A DNA stretch of 64,000 nt from Paenibacillus sp. HGH0039 (GCF_000411255.1 NZ_KE150412.1:3204842-3268841); one strand, 5' to 3'; shown: positions 1 through 8,852, counted from the stretch's first letter. A program made the numbers and translations. Notes: a model not told the origin generated them from the letters alone.

Positions 1-881
1 GTCCTCTTGTAACTACTGAGAATGTGGGGGTTAAGGAGTACGCAATTGATAGTGTGAATTCATTATTTTCGAGAATTGGGGATTCAGATGATCAAGCGCA
101 GAAAATTAAGAGCCTTATAGACAATCCTGACTTGTATCAGCAGTTAAAGTTAAATGGTTTGGAGACCGCGGGTAATTTCAGGTGGAATAGAATAATTCCA
201 GAACTTTTATTGTTCTATAAGGATATAGCTAAACTAGAGCAGCGCCCAAATAATGACTTTGATGACTGGGACGTTTCATTTAGAGAAGAGCATTTTTCAG
301 GTAGAGATGACTGGGAGAAATTTCGAAAGCTACTTTTAAATTCAACTGCAAGTGAAATATTAGTTCCAGTTCTGTATCCTCTGATTGAAGGACACGAAAT
401 TGCGAGGTGGGAAATAGCTGCTAAGCGTCTAAATCATGAGAATAATGATGATTCTGGTTTGAAGCAAATGAAATGCTATACCAAGGTGAAGGGAGGAGAT
501 GTTCAACATCTTCCGTATTACCAAGCTTATATTTATTTTCTAGAAGAGCAATATGAGGCAGCTTTAAATCAGTTTATTCAATTCTATCAGGAAACTGATT
601 CTATTAGCACACAAAGCGTTTATGTCAAATGGATTGTTCTATGCTTGATTGAACTTCAAAGAGATCCGCAAGCATTAGATATTCTTAATGATATGTTTAA
701 AAGAAGTATCGACAATAGCGATCTTTTGTATATGTATTATTTACTTAATGTGATGAGCGGAAAATCTAAAGAGGATTTAACTCAGATCCTAACAGCTATT
801 TCTTTATTAGACGATGCTGTTGCATATCCTGAATTTTTCACTAATATAGAGCATCTGATTTTTGAAAGAAACAATATATAG
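1..881 (+). CDS. Glycosyltransferase, C-terminal part (5'-truncated by window edge)
   Basis: The reading frame is open from base 3 to the stop at 879-881 and continues upstream of the window; a GTG at 24 is internal, not the start. The first visible residues read PLVTTENVGVKEYAIDSVNS, then LFSRIGD and LKLNGLETAGNF, which is the nucleotide-sugar-binding end of a GT-B (GT4-like) glycosyltransferase. Such enzymes transfer a sugar from a nucleotide-activated donor to a glycan or protein. After about residue 80 the sequence becomes helical and lacks the GT signature, with repeats such as YYQAYIYFLEEQYEAALNQF that resemble tetratricopeptide repeats. The stretch is strongly AT-rich compared with everything after 1.0 kb. 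Together with the following FkbM gene this suggests the end of a surface-polysaccharide or flagellin glycosylation island. The family call is fairly safe; the substrate is unknown. Confidence 0.75.
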   Translation, partial: PLVTTENVGVKEYAIDSVNSLFSRIGDSDDQAQKIKSLIDNPDLYQQLKLNGLETAGNFRWNRIIPELLLFYKDIAKLEQRPNNDFDDWDVSFREEHFSGRDDWEKFRKLLLNSTASEILVPVLYPLIEGHEIARWEIAAKRLNHENNDDSGLKQMKCYTKVKGGDVQHLPYYQAYIYFLEEQYEAALNQFIQFYQETDSISTQSVYVKWIVLCLIELQRDPQALDILNDMFKRSIDNSDLLYMYYLLNVMSGKSKEDLTQILTAISLLDDAVAYPEFFTNIEHLIFERNNI

Positions 882-916
882 GTAGATAATAATATTATTT
901 TGGGAGCGATCATGAG

Positions 917-1705
917 ATGCATGGAACATACATTGGAAATAATAGAATGATGGTTAAACTGGCTTACAATGCTGTAATAACTATTCCGTCTAATGACTTA
1001 AGCCTTATGCCTACACTAGTTACCACCGGAATGTTTGAAGTCCCGTTAACGAAATATTTTCTTACCCAGTTAAAACCCGGGTATACGGTCGTGGATGTGG
1101 GAGCAAACATAGGCTATTTTACGGTACTGGCCGCCAAAGTAGTCGGAAATACGGGGAAGGTTATCGGATACGAAGCCGATCCCAACACGGCCGCTGTTTT
1201 GAAGGACAATTTGGCAATGAACTGGCTTACAGAGAACGTGACCGTTATAAACAAAGCAGTTTATTCGGATAATAAGACGCTGCAATTTCGGAGCTCGGAA
1301 AGATTTCATGGGTATTCTTCGTGGAAGGAGAAGCCTAAAGACGACAATTTAATCGATCACTATACGATCCGGGACGTCGAAGCTGTCTCCTTAGATAACG
1401 AGTTGCAAGAACTGGATACGATTGATCTGGTTAAGATCGATATCGAGGGTGGAGAGTATCATGCTTTTCTGGGGATGAAAAAATTGATACAAGACCGGAA
1501 GATTAAGAAAATCACATTCGAATGGAATAAAGCGATGCTTGGAGCGGATGAAGGTCCTTTCCTTGATCTGATCAACGATCTAATTACAAATCGGGGAGCA
1601 CGTCTCACGCTGCTGGACAAAGAAGGCGAAGTTGTGGAAACAACGTTAAAGGATCTGGCAGCCTTCGAATTCTATCCATTTGTTTTGTTAGAATTCCAAA
1701 ACTAA
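917..1705 (+). CDS. FkbM-family SAM-dependent methyltransferase
   Basis: This 262-residue protein carries the FkbM methyltransferase fold. The SAM-binding motif VVDVGANIGYFT lies near residues 59-70, an acidic ribose-binding stretch GYEADPN follows near 84-90, and the family signature VKIDIEGGEY is near 172-181. FkbM enzymes O-methylate sugars or hydroxyl groups, often as a last tailoring step on glycans or secondary metabolites. It starts 35 bases after the glycosyltransferase, with GGGAG at 902-906 about ten bases before the ATG at 917, so the two are probably co-transcribed and the methyl group probably goes onto the same glycan. Base composition rises toward the genome average within this gene, so the AT-rich foreign-looking segment ends here. 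An alternative start at the MMVKLAYN methionines cannot be excluded. Confidence 0.85.
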   Translation: MHGTYIGNNRMMVKLAYNAVITIPSNDLSLMPTLVTTGMFEVPLTKYFLTQLKPGYTVVDVGANIGYFTVLAAKVVGNTGKVIGYEADPNTAAVLKDNLAMNWLTENVTVINKAVYSDNKTLQFRSSERFHGYSSWKEKPKDDNLIDHYTIRDVEAVSLDNELQELDTIDLVKIDIEGGEYHAFLGMKKLIQDRKIKKITFEWNKAMLGADEGPFLDLINDLITNRGARLTLLDKEGEVVETTLKDLAAFEFYPFVLLEFQN

Positions 1706-1719
1706 CACAAATCTCTCCC

Positions 1720-1761
1720 TGTGGACAATGTGCATAACTTTGTTGATAACTCTGTGAATAA
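1720..1761. promoter_or_regulatory. Cluster of four DnaA-box-like 9-mers
   Basis: Four 9-mers in the same orientation follow the FkbM stop: TGTGGACAA (1720), TGTGCATAA (1729), TGTTGATAA (1741) and TGTGAATAA (1753). The second and fourth match the DnaA-box complement TGTGNATAA exactly; the other two differ at one position. Start-to-start spacing is 9, 12 and 12 bases. Bacillus chromosomes carry DnaA-box clusters away from oriC that bind DnaA and influence replication timing, so that role is plausible. Binding is not shown. Confidence 0.5.
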
Positions 1762-1776
1762 GTGCTTAAATCCCGC

Positions 1777-1850
1777 TTTCGACAAGGGATCTAGGGCTTA
1801 AAGCCTATGCTGTCGAAAATGTGAATACCTAAATTTTCAAAATATTTAGG
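1777..1850. repeat. Two inverted repeats upstream of csp
   Basis: TTTCGACA at 1777-1784 pairs with TGTCGAAA at 1811-1818 around an inner imperfect repeat (TAGGGCTT/AAAGCCTA). CCTAAAT at 1828-1834 pairs with ATTTAGG at 1844-1850. Neither is followed by a T-run, so they are not typical intrinsic terminators. They lie between the DnaA-like boxes and the csp promoter, in AT-rich DNA. Function is unknown; they may end the upstream transcript or serve as protein-binding sites. Confidence 0.4.
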
Positions 1851-1867
1851 ATTATCTTGTCATCAGA

Positions 1868-1897
1868 TTGACACAATTATTTCCGTGGTGATATATT
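1868..1897 (+). promoter_or_regulatory. Sigma-A promoter of csp
   Basis: TTGACA at 1868-1873 and TATATT at 1892-1897 are 18 bases apart. Transcription would begin near 1904, leaving a leader of about 45 bases, short compared with the long cold-shock leaders of enteric csp mRNAs. Confidence 0.7.
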
Positions 1898-1949
1898 CAA
1901 AAGGTAAGCAAAGGCTTACATTTATTTGAAGACGAAGGGAATGTGTCCG

Positions 1950-2147
1950 ATGCAAGGTAAAGTAAAATGGTTCAATGCGGAAAAAGGCTACGGTTTCATC
2001 GAGCGCGAGGACGGCGGAGACGTATTCGTACATTTCTCTGCAATCCAAACGGACGGTTTCAAAACACTAGAAGAAGGTCAGGCTGTCGAGTTTGACATCG
2101 TGGAAGGCGCTCGCGGACCACAAGCAGCTAACGTAAACAAGCTGTAA
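1950..2147 (+). CDS. csp: Cold-shock protein, CspA/CspB family
   Basis: This 65-residue protein is a single OB-fold cold-shock domain. It begins [18 protein letters not shown], which contains RNP1-like KGYGFIE, and has the RNP2-like VFVHFSAI near residues 26-33. Such proteins bind single-stranded RNA and act as RNA chaperones that keep transcripts unstructured, especially after temperature downshift. The frame is open further upstream from a TTG at 1926, but the ATG at 1950 gives the usual family length and N-terminus and has AAGGGA about nine bases before it. It is probably monocistronic, with its own promoter upstream and a strong terminator downstream. Confidence 0.95.
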   Translation: MQGKVKWFNAEKGYGFIEREDGGDVFVHFSAIQTDGFKTLEEGQAVEFDIVEGARGPQAANVNKL

Positions 2148-2199
2148 TTATTCGGCCGTTTGGCCGGTTCATAAAACATGGTAAAGATGTTTGAACCAG

Positions 2200-2230
2200 C
2201 ACCCTGGATTGCGATCCGGGGTGTTTTTTT
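2200..2230 (+). terminator. Intrinsic terminator after csp
   Basis: CACCCTGGAT (2200-2209) pairs with ATCCGGGGTG (2214-2223) across a TGCG loop and is followed by seven T residues. Confidence 0.9.
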
Positions 2231-2291
2231 GCATGCGCTCGGAGTTCACAGTTTAGCCGCAGAACGGACACAAAACGTATATTAAGATTTT

Positions 2292-2320
2292 TTGAATATT
2301 CAAAATAGTTGGTGTATAAT
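2292..2320 (+). promoter_or_regulatory. Promoter of hpf
   Basis: TTGAAT at 2292-2297 and a perfect TATAAT at 2315-2320 are spaced 17 bases, a near-consensus sigma-A promoter. In B. subtilis hpf is also served by stress and stationary-phase sigma factors; no clear sigma-B or sigma-H site was recognised here. Confidence 0.8.
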
Positions 2321-2344
2321 AGAGACAGAAGGGAGGAGTTTTAT

Positions 2345-2893
2345 ATGAAATTCACCGTTCGAGGAGATCATCTCGAGATAACAGCTGCCCTCAGGGAGTA
2401 TGTGGAGAAAAAGCTGAGCAGACTGGAGAAGTACTTTGAAGCCCCCCTCAACTCGGAAGGATTTGTGACACTTAGCGTAGTCAAAAACATCCACACGGTG
2501 GAAGTGACGATTCCGCTCCAGGGCGTCCTGCTCCGTGCCGAGAATAAAGATCAAGACATGTATGCGGCTATTGACCTGGTGGTCGACAAGCTGGAACGTC
2601 AAGTCCGCAAACACAAAACGAAAATGAATCGTAAAATCCGCCTGGAAGGCAACAAACGCGAGTTGAGCAAGCTGGAAAGCCAGGTTCTCACCATGGATGA
2701 GGAAGAGGAGGATTACGAGCTGGTCCGGACGAAGCGGTTTACGCTGAAACCGATGGATATCGACGAAGCGATTCTGCAGATGAACATGGTTGGTCATGAT
2801 TTCTTCGTTTTTTCCAACATGGATACGGAGCAAGTGAACGTGGTCTATAAAAGGGACGATGGCAGATACGGTCTGATCGAACCGGCTATTTGA
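2345..2893 (+). CDS. hpf: Ribosome hibernation promoting factor, long form
   Basis: The 182-residue product has the two-domain architecture of long Hpf (B. subtilis YvyD). The N-terminal domain, about residues 1-100, binds the 30S decoding region. After an acidic linker (MDEEEEDYE) the C-terminal domain, about 120-182, mediates 70S dimerisation into inactive 100S ribosomes; it contains KPMDIDEAILQMNMVGHDFF and ends VYKRDDGRYGLIEP, typical of the family. The ATG at 2345 is chosen because GGGAGG at 2331-2336 is eight bases upstream and the protein then begins MKFTVRG like its relatives. It has its own promoter and terminator. Placement next to secA and prfB is the common Bacillales order. Confidence 0.96.
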   Translation: MKFTVRGDHLEITAALREYVEKKLSRLEKYFEAPLNSEGFVTLSVVKNIHTVEVTIPLQGVLLRAENKDQDMYAAIDLVVDKLERQVRKHKTKMNRKIRLEGNKRELSKLESQVLTMDEEEEDYELVRTKRFTLKPMDIDEAILQMNMVGHDFFVFSNMDTEQVNVVYKRDDGRYGLIEPAI

Positions 2894-2957
2894 CCCCAAC
2901 CCGTCTTACTGATTGCGCAAGTGCCAGACGAACTTCTAACTGAAAATAGGAAACCAA

Positions 2958-2985
2958 AGCTTGATCCGACAGGGTCAGGCTTTTT
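2958..2985 (+). terminator. Intrinsic terminator after hpf
   Basis: AGCTTGATCC (2958-2967) pairs, with two G-U pairs, with GGGTCAGGCT (2972-2981) across GACA, followed by a short T-run. The remaining ~340 bases up to the secA promoter hold no gene that I can support. Confidence 0.8.
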
Positions 2986-3321
2986 AATTGTTTATAGCTT
3001 ATCCGGCACAAAAAATCGGGTGAAAACAGCTGACGTTTGACGTGGAAGCCGCCGTTACGTTATCTTCTCTTTAATAGTAGAAAGAAGCTCGCAGATCTTG
3101 CGCTCGTTTACGAATAATAAAACAATTCTAAAGGCTCTCGTCTGTTCAACAGTCGACCGGTAAAATTTCGCCAACTTTGGAAACGGAAAATCGGCTTTTC
3201 AGCGGCTTTGCCGACAACAACTGCAACAAAGCGCGAGCTTTTACGTATGTAAAGGAGTAGGTTTGCTACAGAGAAGCACATCTGATAAACTGAAATGTTC
3301 CCGCTCTGAAGCCTTGTTTTG

Positions 3322-3350
3322 TTGCGGCTTGACGAGCAAACTGATACAAT
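3322..3350 (+). promoter_or_regulatory. Probable secA promoter (extended -10)
   Basis: TTGCGG at 3322-3327, 17 bases, then TACAAT at 3345-3350, with TG at 3342-3343 forming an extended -10. The predicted leader is about 30 bases and contains the secA ribosome-binding site (AAAGGGG). Confidence 0.6.
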
Positions 3351-3386
3351 TTAAGGATACTGAGTGTAAGGGAAAGGGGTTCACCG

Positions 3387-5891
3387 ATGCTAGGACTGGT
3401 CAAAAAAATGTTTGGTGATTCCAACGAACGTGAAATCAAGCGATATTGGAAAGCAGTCGATGCTATAAATGGGCTCGAGCCGGAAATTTCCGCTCTGTCC
3501 GACGAACAATTAAAAGGCAAAACCGTCGAGTTCCGCGAGCGTCTGGAAAAGGGCGAAGACCTGGACGACCTGCTGCCGGAAGCATTTGCCGTTGTACGTG
3601 AAGCTTCCAAACGGGTGCTGGGCAAACGTCACTATGACGTGCAGTTAATCGGCGGCATGGTTCTGCACGAAGGCAAAATCGCCGAGATGAGAACCGGTGA
3701 AGGTAAAACCCTCGTCGGTACGCTTCCCGTCTATCTGAATGCGCTGGCGGGCAAAGGCGTGCACGTGGTTACCGTCAACGACTATCTGGCGCAGCGTGAC
3801 AGCGGCGAAATGGGCCAAATTTACGATTTCCTGGGGATGACCGTCGGGGTCAATCTTCATGATCTTTCGCATGAGCAGAAGCAGGGTGCCTATGCTTGCG
3901 ACGTAACCTACGGTACGAACAATGAATACGGATTCGACTATTTGCGCGATAATATGGTGCTTTACAAAGAGCAGATGGTTCAGCGTCCGCTTTATTTTGC
4001 CGTTATCGACGAAGTGGATTCCATTCTGGTCGATGAAGCGAGAACACCGCTGATCATTTCGGGACAAGCTGCCAAATCTACGGATTTGTACTATGCGGCG
4101 GACCGTTTTGTGAGCAAGCTGGAAGCGGAGAAGGATTACACCGTCGATATCAAAGTGCGTTCCGTATCTTTGACGGAGCAGGGCGTGGAGAAAGCGGAGA
4201 AAGCGTTCGGGATCGAGAACCTGTTCGACCATCAGAACGTGACCCTCAACCACCACGTTACCCAGGCTTTGAAAGCACGCGTCATTATGCGCCGCGACGT
4301 GGATTACGTCGTTCAGGACGATGAAGTTCTGATCGTTGACGAATTTACGGGCCGTCTGATGACCGGCCGCCGTTACAGCGAAGGCCTGCACCAGGCGATC
4401 GAAGCGAAAGAGCAGCTCCAGGTGCAGAACGAGAGCATGACGCTGGCGACGATCACGTTCCAGAACTATTTCCGTATGTATCGCAAGCTGGCCGGTATGA
4501 CCGGTACGGCGAAGACGGAGGAAGAAGAGTTCAAGAAGATTTACGGTCTGGACGTTATTATTGTACCGACTAACCGTCCGATGATCCGTAAAGATATGCC
4601 TGACGTTGTCTATAAGACAGAGATGGGCAAATTCAAAGCGGTCGTGGAAGAAATCGTCGAGCGCTATAAAAATAAGCAGCCGGTACTGGTAGGTACTGTT
4701 TCCATCGAGAATTCCGAGCTGCTATCCGAAATGCTGAAGAAAAAAGGCGTTCAGCACAAGGTGCTTAACGCGAAGTACCACGCCGAAGAGGCGGAAATCG
4801 TATCCCGCGCGGGACAAGCCGGCGCGGTAACGATCGCAACGAACATGGCGGGCCGAGGTACCGATATTATGCTGGGCGACCAAGTCCACGAAATCGGCGG
4901 ACTGCATATTATCGGTACGGAGCGCCATGAGAGCCGCCGGATCGATAACCAGCTCCGCGGTCGCGCGGGTCGTCAGGGCGACCCGGGTTCCTCCCAGTTC
5001 TATCTGTCGCTTGGCGATGAACTCATGAAGCGCTTCGGCGCCGAGAACATCATGGCTATGATGGACCGCCTTGGCATGGAAGAGGATCAGCCGATCGAAA
5101 GCAAGCTTATCACGCGTGCGATCGAGTCCGCTCAGAAGCGTGTAGAGGGCAACAACTTCGACATGCGTAAAGTCGTCCTCCAATATGACGACGTTATGAA
5201 CCAGCAGCGTGAAATTATTTATAAACAGCGCCGTGAGGTGCTCGAGTCCGAGAATATCCGTGAGATCGTGGAAACGATGCTTCGTTCCAGCATTGAGCGT
5301 ATCGTGAACGCCCACTGCAGCGAATCTCAAATTCCGGAAGAGTGGGACCTTCAGGCGGTTGTCGATTACGTGAATAACAACTTCCTTTCCGAAGATGCGC
5401 TGAACAGCAAAGATATCTGGGGTAAAGAGATCGACGAAATCATTGAATTTATTGATGAGAAAGTCAAAGAAAAATACAACGAGCGCGAAGAACAGATCGG
5501 CGCTGAATTTATGCGCGAATTTGAGAAAGTCGTCGTACTGCGTGCGGTCGATTCCAAATGGATGGATCACATCGACGCGATGGATCAACTGCGCCAAGGG
5601 ATTCACCTTCGTGCATACGGCGGCACGGACCCGCTTCGTGAGTATCAATTCGAAGGCTTCGAAATGTTCCACGAAATGGTCGATAGCATCCAGGAAGAAG
5701 TGGCCACTTATATCATGAAGGCCCATGTCGAAAGCAATCTGGAGCGTCAAGCCGTGGCCGAAGGCCAAGCCGTGGATCCTAAAGTGGAATCCGCAGGCAA
5801 ACAGCCGATCGTAAAAGAAGAGCAAATCGGCCGCAACGATCCTTGCCCTTGCGGAAGCGGCAAGAAATATAAGCAGTGCCACGGAGCGTAA
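3387..5891 (+). CDS. secA: Protein translocase ATPase SecA
   Basis: SecA is the ATP-driven motor that pushes unfolded preproteins through SecYEG. The 834-residue protein is close to the usual Bacillus length. It shows Walker A (TGEGKT, residues 103-108), the DEAD-type Walker B VIDEVDS (about 206-212) followed by [11 protein letters not shown], the second nucleotide-binding domain with [10 protein letters not shown] and [15 protein letters not shown], and a C-terminal zinc-binding SEC-C motif [13 protein letters not shown] that binds SecB or ribosomes in other bacteria. An AAAGGGG ribosome-binding site precedes the ATG. The following prfB gene lies about 200 bases downstream, beyond a perfect inverted repeat. 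No second secA copy is in the window. Confidence 0.99.
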   Translation: MLGLVKKMFGDSNEREIKRYWKAVDAINGLEPEISALSDEQLKGKTVEFRERLEKGEDLDDLLPEAFAVVREASKRVLGKRHYDVQLIGGMVLHEGKIAEMRTGEGKTLVGTLPVYLNALAGKGVHVVTVNDYLAQRDSGEMGQIYDFLGMTVGVNLHDLSHEQKQGAYACDVTYGTNNEYGFDYLRDNMVLYKEQMVQRPLYFAVIDEVDSILVDEARTPLIISGQAAKSTDLYYAADRFVSKLEAEKDYTVDIKVRSVSLTEQGVEKAEKAFGIENLFDHQNVTLNHHVTQALKARVIMRRDVDYVVQDDEVLIVDEFTGRLMTGRRYSEGLHQAIEAKEQLQVQNESMTLATITFQNYFRMYRKLAGMTGTAKTEEEEFKKIYGLDVIIVPTNRPMIRKDMPDVVYKTEMGKFKAVVEEIVERYKNKQPVLVGTVSIENSELLSEMLKKKGVQHKVLNAKYHAEEAEIVSRAGQAGAVTIATNMAGRGTDIMLGDQVHEIGGLHIIGTERHESRRIDNQLRGRAGRQGDPGSSQFYLSLGDELMKRFGAENIMAMMDRLGMEEDQPIESKLITRAIESAQKRVEGNNFDMRKVVLQYDDVMNQQREIIYKQRREVLESENIREIVETMLRSSIERIVNAHCSESQIPEEWDLQAVVDYVNNNFLSEDALNSKDIWGKEIDEIIEFIDEKVKEKYNEREEQIGAEFMREFEKVVVLRAVDSKWMDHIDAMDQLRQGIHLRAYGGTDPLREYQFEGFEMFHEMVDSIQEEVATYIMKAHVESNLERQAVAEGQAVDPKVESAGKQPIVKEEQIGRNDPCPCGSGKKYKQCHGA

Positions 5892-5926
5892 TTCGCATCC
5901 GTCCGGGACTTTATAAGCTGTATCTT

Positions 5927-5963
5927 ATGCAAGGTTATGCATTTTTCATGCATAACCTTGCAT
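5927..5963. repeat. Perfect 16-bp inverted repeat between secA and prfB
   Basis: ATGCAAGGTTATGCAT (5927-5942) and its exact complement (5948-5963) flank a five-base TTTTC loop. No T-run follows on either strand, so a standard intrinsic terminator is not evident. It could form a very stable RNA hairpin at the 3' end of secA mRNA or be a protein-binding palindrome. Confidence 0.7.
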
Positions 5964-6088
5964 ATTCGCTTATATCCTGGCACAGGCCCGGTTATGATAA
6001 GCTTAGAGCAGCCGGGACCGGCGAATTTTTTACTACCATGTGTTAGAACTAACTGCTAGAACAAATATGAGGACTCCGAGGTGTTGGT

Positions 6089-7202
6089 ATGCTGGAACCG
6101 GAAGTAAAACAGGACCTGCGCGAAATTGCGAAGCGACTAACGGAATTAAGGGGGTCTCTTTGACTTAGATCATAAGCTCGAAGAGATCGGAGATTATGAA
6201 GTGAAAATGGCGGCGCCGGATTTCTGGGACGATAACGAAAAGGCCCAGAAAATCATCGGCGAACTCAACGCCATCAAGAGCGTTGTGGATCAGTTCCAGG
6301 CGCTGAATAACGAATATGAAGACCTGGACGTTATGGCGCAGCTGGCTGACGAGGAGAACGATGAGGACATGGCGGCCGAACTGGCCGACGGCTTGAAAGG
6401 CGTTCTCCGCAAGCTGGAAGACTTCCAGCTGCAGCTGCTGCTCAATCAGCCGTACGACCGGCTGAATGCCATTCTCGAGCTGCATCCGGGCGCGGGCGGG
6501 ACGGAGTCCCAGGACTGGGCGGAGATGCTGCTGCGGATGTACCGGCGATGGGCCGAGAAACGGGACTTCAAGGTCGAGGTGCTCGATTATCTTCCCGGAG
6601 ACGAGGCCGGCGTGAAGAGCGTTACGCTCCTCATTAAGGGCTACAACGCCTACGGGTACCTTAAAGCGGAGAAGGGCGTACACCGCCTCGTGCGCATCTC
6701 GCCATTCGACGCCTCGGGCCGCCGCCACACGTCTTTCGTGTCGTGCGACGTAGTCCCGGAGATCGAAGACGACGTGGAGGTCGATATCCGCACGGAGGAT
6801 CTGAAGATCGACACGTACCGCGCGAGCGGAGCGGGCGGCCAGCACATCAACACGACGGATTCGGCCGTGCGGATTACGCACTTGCCGACAGGAGTCGTGG
6901 TGACGTGCCAGACGGAACGTTCCCAGATCAAGAACCGGGAACGGGCCATGAAGCACTTGAGATCGAAGCTCTACGAGAAGAAGATCGAGGAGCAGGAGAA
7001 GCATCTCGCGGAAATCCGCGGAGAGCAGTCCGACATTGCGTGGGGCAGCCAGATCCGTTCCTACGTCTTCCATCCATACAGCATGGTCAAGGATCACCGG
7101 ACTACGGAAGAGACAGGCAATGTGGGAGCGGTGATGGACGGCGATCTCGATCCTTTCATCGATGCATATCTGCGCCTGCAGATCCAGAAGAAAGAAGAAT
7201 AA
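6089..7202 (+). CDS. prfB: Peptide chain release factor 2 (programmed +1 frameshift)
   Basis: RF2 recognises UGA and UAA stop codons and triggers peptide release. The gene is split: ATG at 6089 opens 24 codons ending ...AGG GGG TCT CTT, then an in-frame TGA at 6161-6163. Slipping +1 (skipping T 6161) joins it to the frame 6162-7202, giving about 370 residues, the normal RF2 length. The codon-recognition tripeptide SPF is at about residues 204-206, the catalytic GGQ at about 249-251, followed by the conserved NTTDSAVRI. The start has GAGGTG about five bases upstream. The downstream frame alone, beginning at a later ATG near 6201, would lack the N-terminal helical domain. It is autoregulated: scarce RF2 favours frameshifting over termination at the internal UGA. 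Confidence 0.97.
6149..6163 (+). promoter_or_regulatory. RF2 programmed frameshift site
   Basis: An internal Shine-Dalgarno-like AGGGGG (6149-6154) precedes the slippery CTT (6158-6160) and TGA (6161-6163) followed by C, a poor termination context. This is the canonical prfB +1 recoding signal seen across bacteria. Confidence 0.97.
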
Positions 7203-7208
7203 GAAGCG

Positions 7209-7249
7209 TGCGGGGAAGGAGGCCAAGTGCCTGCGGCCCCGCATTTTTT
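7209..7249 (+). terminator. Intrinsic terminator after prfB
   Basis: TGCGGGG (7209-7215) pairs with CCCCGCA (7237-7243) with a partly structured loop, followed by six T residues. Confidence 0.85.
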
Positions 7250-7771
7250 GTGTGCCGGGGAAGGATGACCGAGGAGGATTCAAGCGCTCAGCCAATTCCG
7301 CAGCCAGAGAGGTAAGAACAGGCCAGGCTGTGCATCCTCGGATTGCGTGAACACCGCATGGAGCCCGCCCATGCTGACTACCCGCGCCGATGCGCGAACT
7401 TCCGACGCGCCGGTAAGGCGACGCGTGGTGATTGTTTGGGCGACCACCGTCATACGCTGCTACACGGCGGGCTGGGAGCTGCCCAAGCGTTGTGGTTAAT
7501 CACAAACTGGTCACAGCTGAAAAACCGGAGTGGCACGCCATTGAAAAAGCGAAATCTCTTCAAATCAGAAGGATACTGGACGAGTGGTGCGAACCAGTCC
7601 TATACAAGGTTCTGGGTATGCAACGCTTCCGAATTATTTTGACCTACGGTTAATTAGAGGTAGGCAAACTCTTCTTTTGATGCCATAATAATTCCAGTAC
7701 CTTACTCATACAACAATAGACCTTCATCAGGCAAAACTAGAGATAACCGGCGCAAACGGCCGGTAAAAGAT
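7250..7771. other. Long intergenic region, no supportable gene
   Basis: About 520 bases between prfB and yitT. Several short overlapping open frames exist (for example 7343-7642 and 7432-7653), but none has a recognisable domain, and none is preceded by a convincing ribosome-binding site. The first half is GC-rich with many short self-complementary segments; the second half is AT-richer. A small hairpin (ACCGGC 7746-7751 / GCCGGT 7759-7764) precedes the yitT ribosome-binding site. It could be a decayed gene or a structured leader; I cannot decide. Confidence 0.4.
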
Positions 7772-7785
7772 AGGAGGAACGCCCC

Positions 7786-8670
7786 ATGGCTATGGCCAAA
7801 GGCAAACGGAGAAAAGCCCGTCTTGTCCTGAACAGTCCGCAGCAGAAAGTGTACGAATATGCGATGCTGTTGATCGGCTGTTTGATTATTTCCATCAGTT
7901 TTAACGTCTTTCTCAATCCCAATCAGGTTGCTTCAGGAGGGGTATCGGGCCTGTCGACCATTATCCAGCAAACTTTGGGCTGGCAGCCCGCTTTAACGCA
8001 GTGGGGCTTGAATATTCCGTTATTTCTCCTCGGCTTGTGGCTTCTGGACCGCTCATACAGTCTTAAGGCAGTCGTAGGTTCGATCGTCCTGCCGCTCTGC
8101 GTCATGCTGACCAGCCATCTGCCCACTCTGACTCATAACATTCTGCTTGCAACGATCTACGGCGGCATGGTGCTGGGACTCGGTATCGGGATCGTGTTCC
8201 GCGGCCGCGGTTCAACGGGAGGCTTCAGCATTTCCTCGCAAATTTTACATAAGTATTCCGGCTTGAGCCTGGGTGTATCGGTTGCCGTTTTTGACGGAAT
8301 GGTCATTTTGCTGGCCGGTCTTTTTTTCGGTCCTGAAAAAGCTCTTTACGCGCTGATCGGTCTCTTTGTGACCACGAAAACCATTGACATCGTGCAAGTC
8401 GGGCTCAACACGTCAAAGGTGGCTTACATCATTTCGAATGATCCGGAGAAACTTCGCGAAGCGATTCTTCATGATCTGGACCGTGGTCTGACCCAGTTAA
8501 CCGGAGCCGGCGGATACACGGGTGATGCGCGGCTTGTGCTTATGGTTGTCGTCAGTCAAAGCGAAGTCAGCAAGCTCAAAGCGCTGGTACAGTCAATCGA
8601 CCCTCAAGCGTTTATCATTTTAAGCAATGCGAACGAGGTGCTGGGGGAAGGTTTCAAACGCGCGGTATAA
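7786..8670 (+). CDS. yitT: YitT/YvjA family membrane protein (DUF161 + DUF2179)
   Basis: The 294-residue protein has five to six hydrophobic helices in its first ~200 residues, with motifs NVFLNPNQVASGGVSG and FRGRGSTGGFSI characteristic of the YitT family. A soluble C-terminal DUF2179 domain (about 205-290) contains GLTQLTGAGGYTG and ends VLGEGF. The molecular function of this widespread family is not established; it is thought to be a transporter-like or regulatory membrane protein. AGGAGG at 7772-7777 supports the ATG at 7786. B. subtilis yvjA occupies the same general chromosomal neighbourhood. The gene is bounded downstream by a strong palindromic terminator, so it is probably its own transcription unit. 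Confidence 0.9.
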   Translation: MAMAKGKRRKARLVLNSPQQKVYEYAMLLIGCLIISISFNVFLNPNQVASGGVSGLSTIIQQTLGWQPALTQWGLNIPLFLLGLWLLDRSYSLKAVVGSIVLPLCVMLTSHLPTLTHNILLATIYGGMVLGLGIGIVFRGRGSTGGFSISSQILHKYSGLSLGVSVAVFDGMVILLAGLFFGPEKALYALIGLFVTTKTIDIVQVGLNTSKVAYIISNDPEKLREAILHDLDRGLTQLTGAGGYTGDARLVLMVVVSQSEVSKLKALVQSIDPQAFIILSNANEVLGEGFKRAV

Positions 8671-8767
8671 CTTTGCATATATACAAAACATTCTGCATAA
8701 AAGATAAAAGACTTGGAGACTGATGCTCTCCAATATCACTCAACTTCGAACATGTATCCTGTAACAG

Positions 8768-8799
8768 AAAACAGCTGTCTATATAGACAGCTGTTTTCT
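8768..8799. terminator. Palindromic bidirectional terminator after yitT
   Basis: AAAACAGCTGTC (8768-8779) and GACAGCTGTTTT (8786-8797) form a perfect 12-bp stem around TATATA, with A/T tails on both strands. Confidence 0.9.
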
Positions 8800-8852
8800 T
8801 GCGCGTGATTTTATACTGTGGAAGAGAGGCTCCTAGGCAGGCAAAAAAGTCG

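Noticed and set aside
3266-3625. Minus-strand 119-codon frame at the secA promoter
   Set aside because: Ser/Arg-rich shadow covering a promoter and the secA start.
4722-5882. Long open frame of 386 codons antisense to secA
   Set aside because: Lies wholly inside secA, shows no domain and no ribosome-binding site; it arises from codon bias on the opposite strand.
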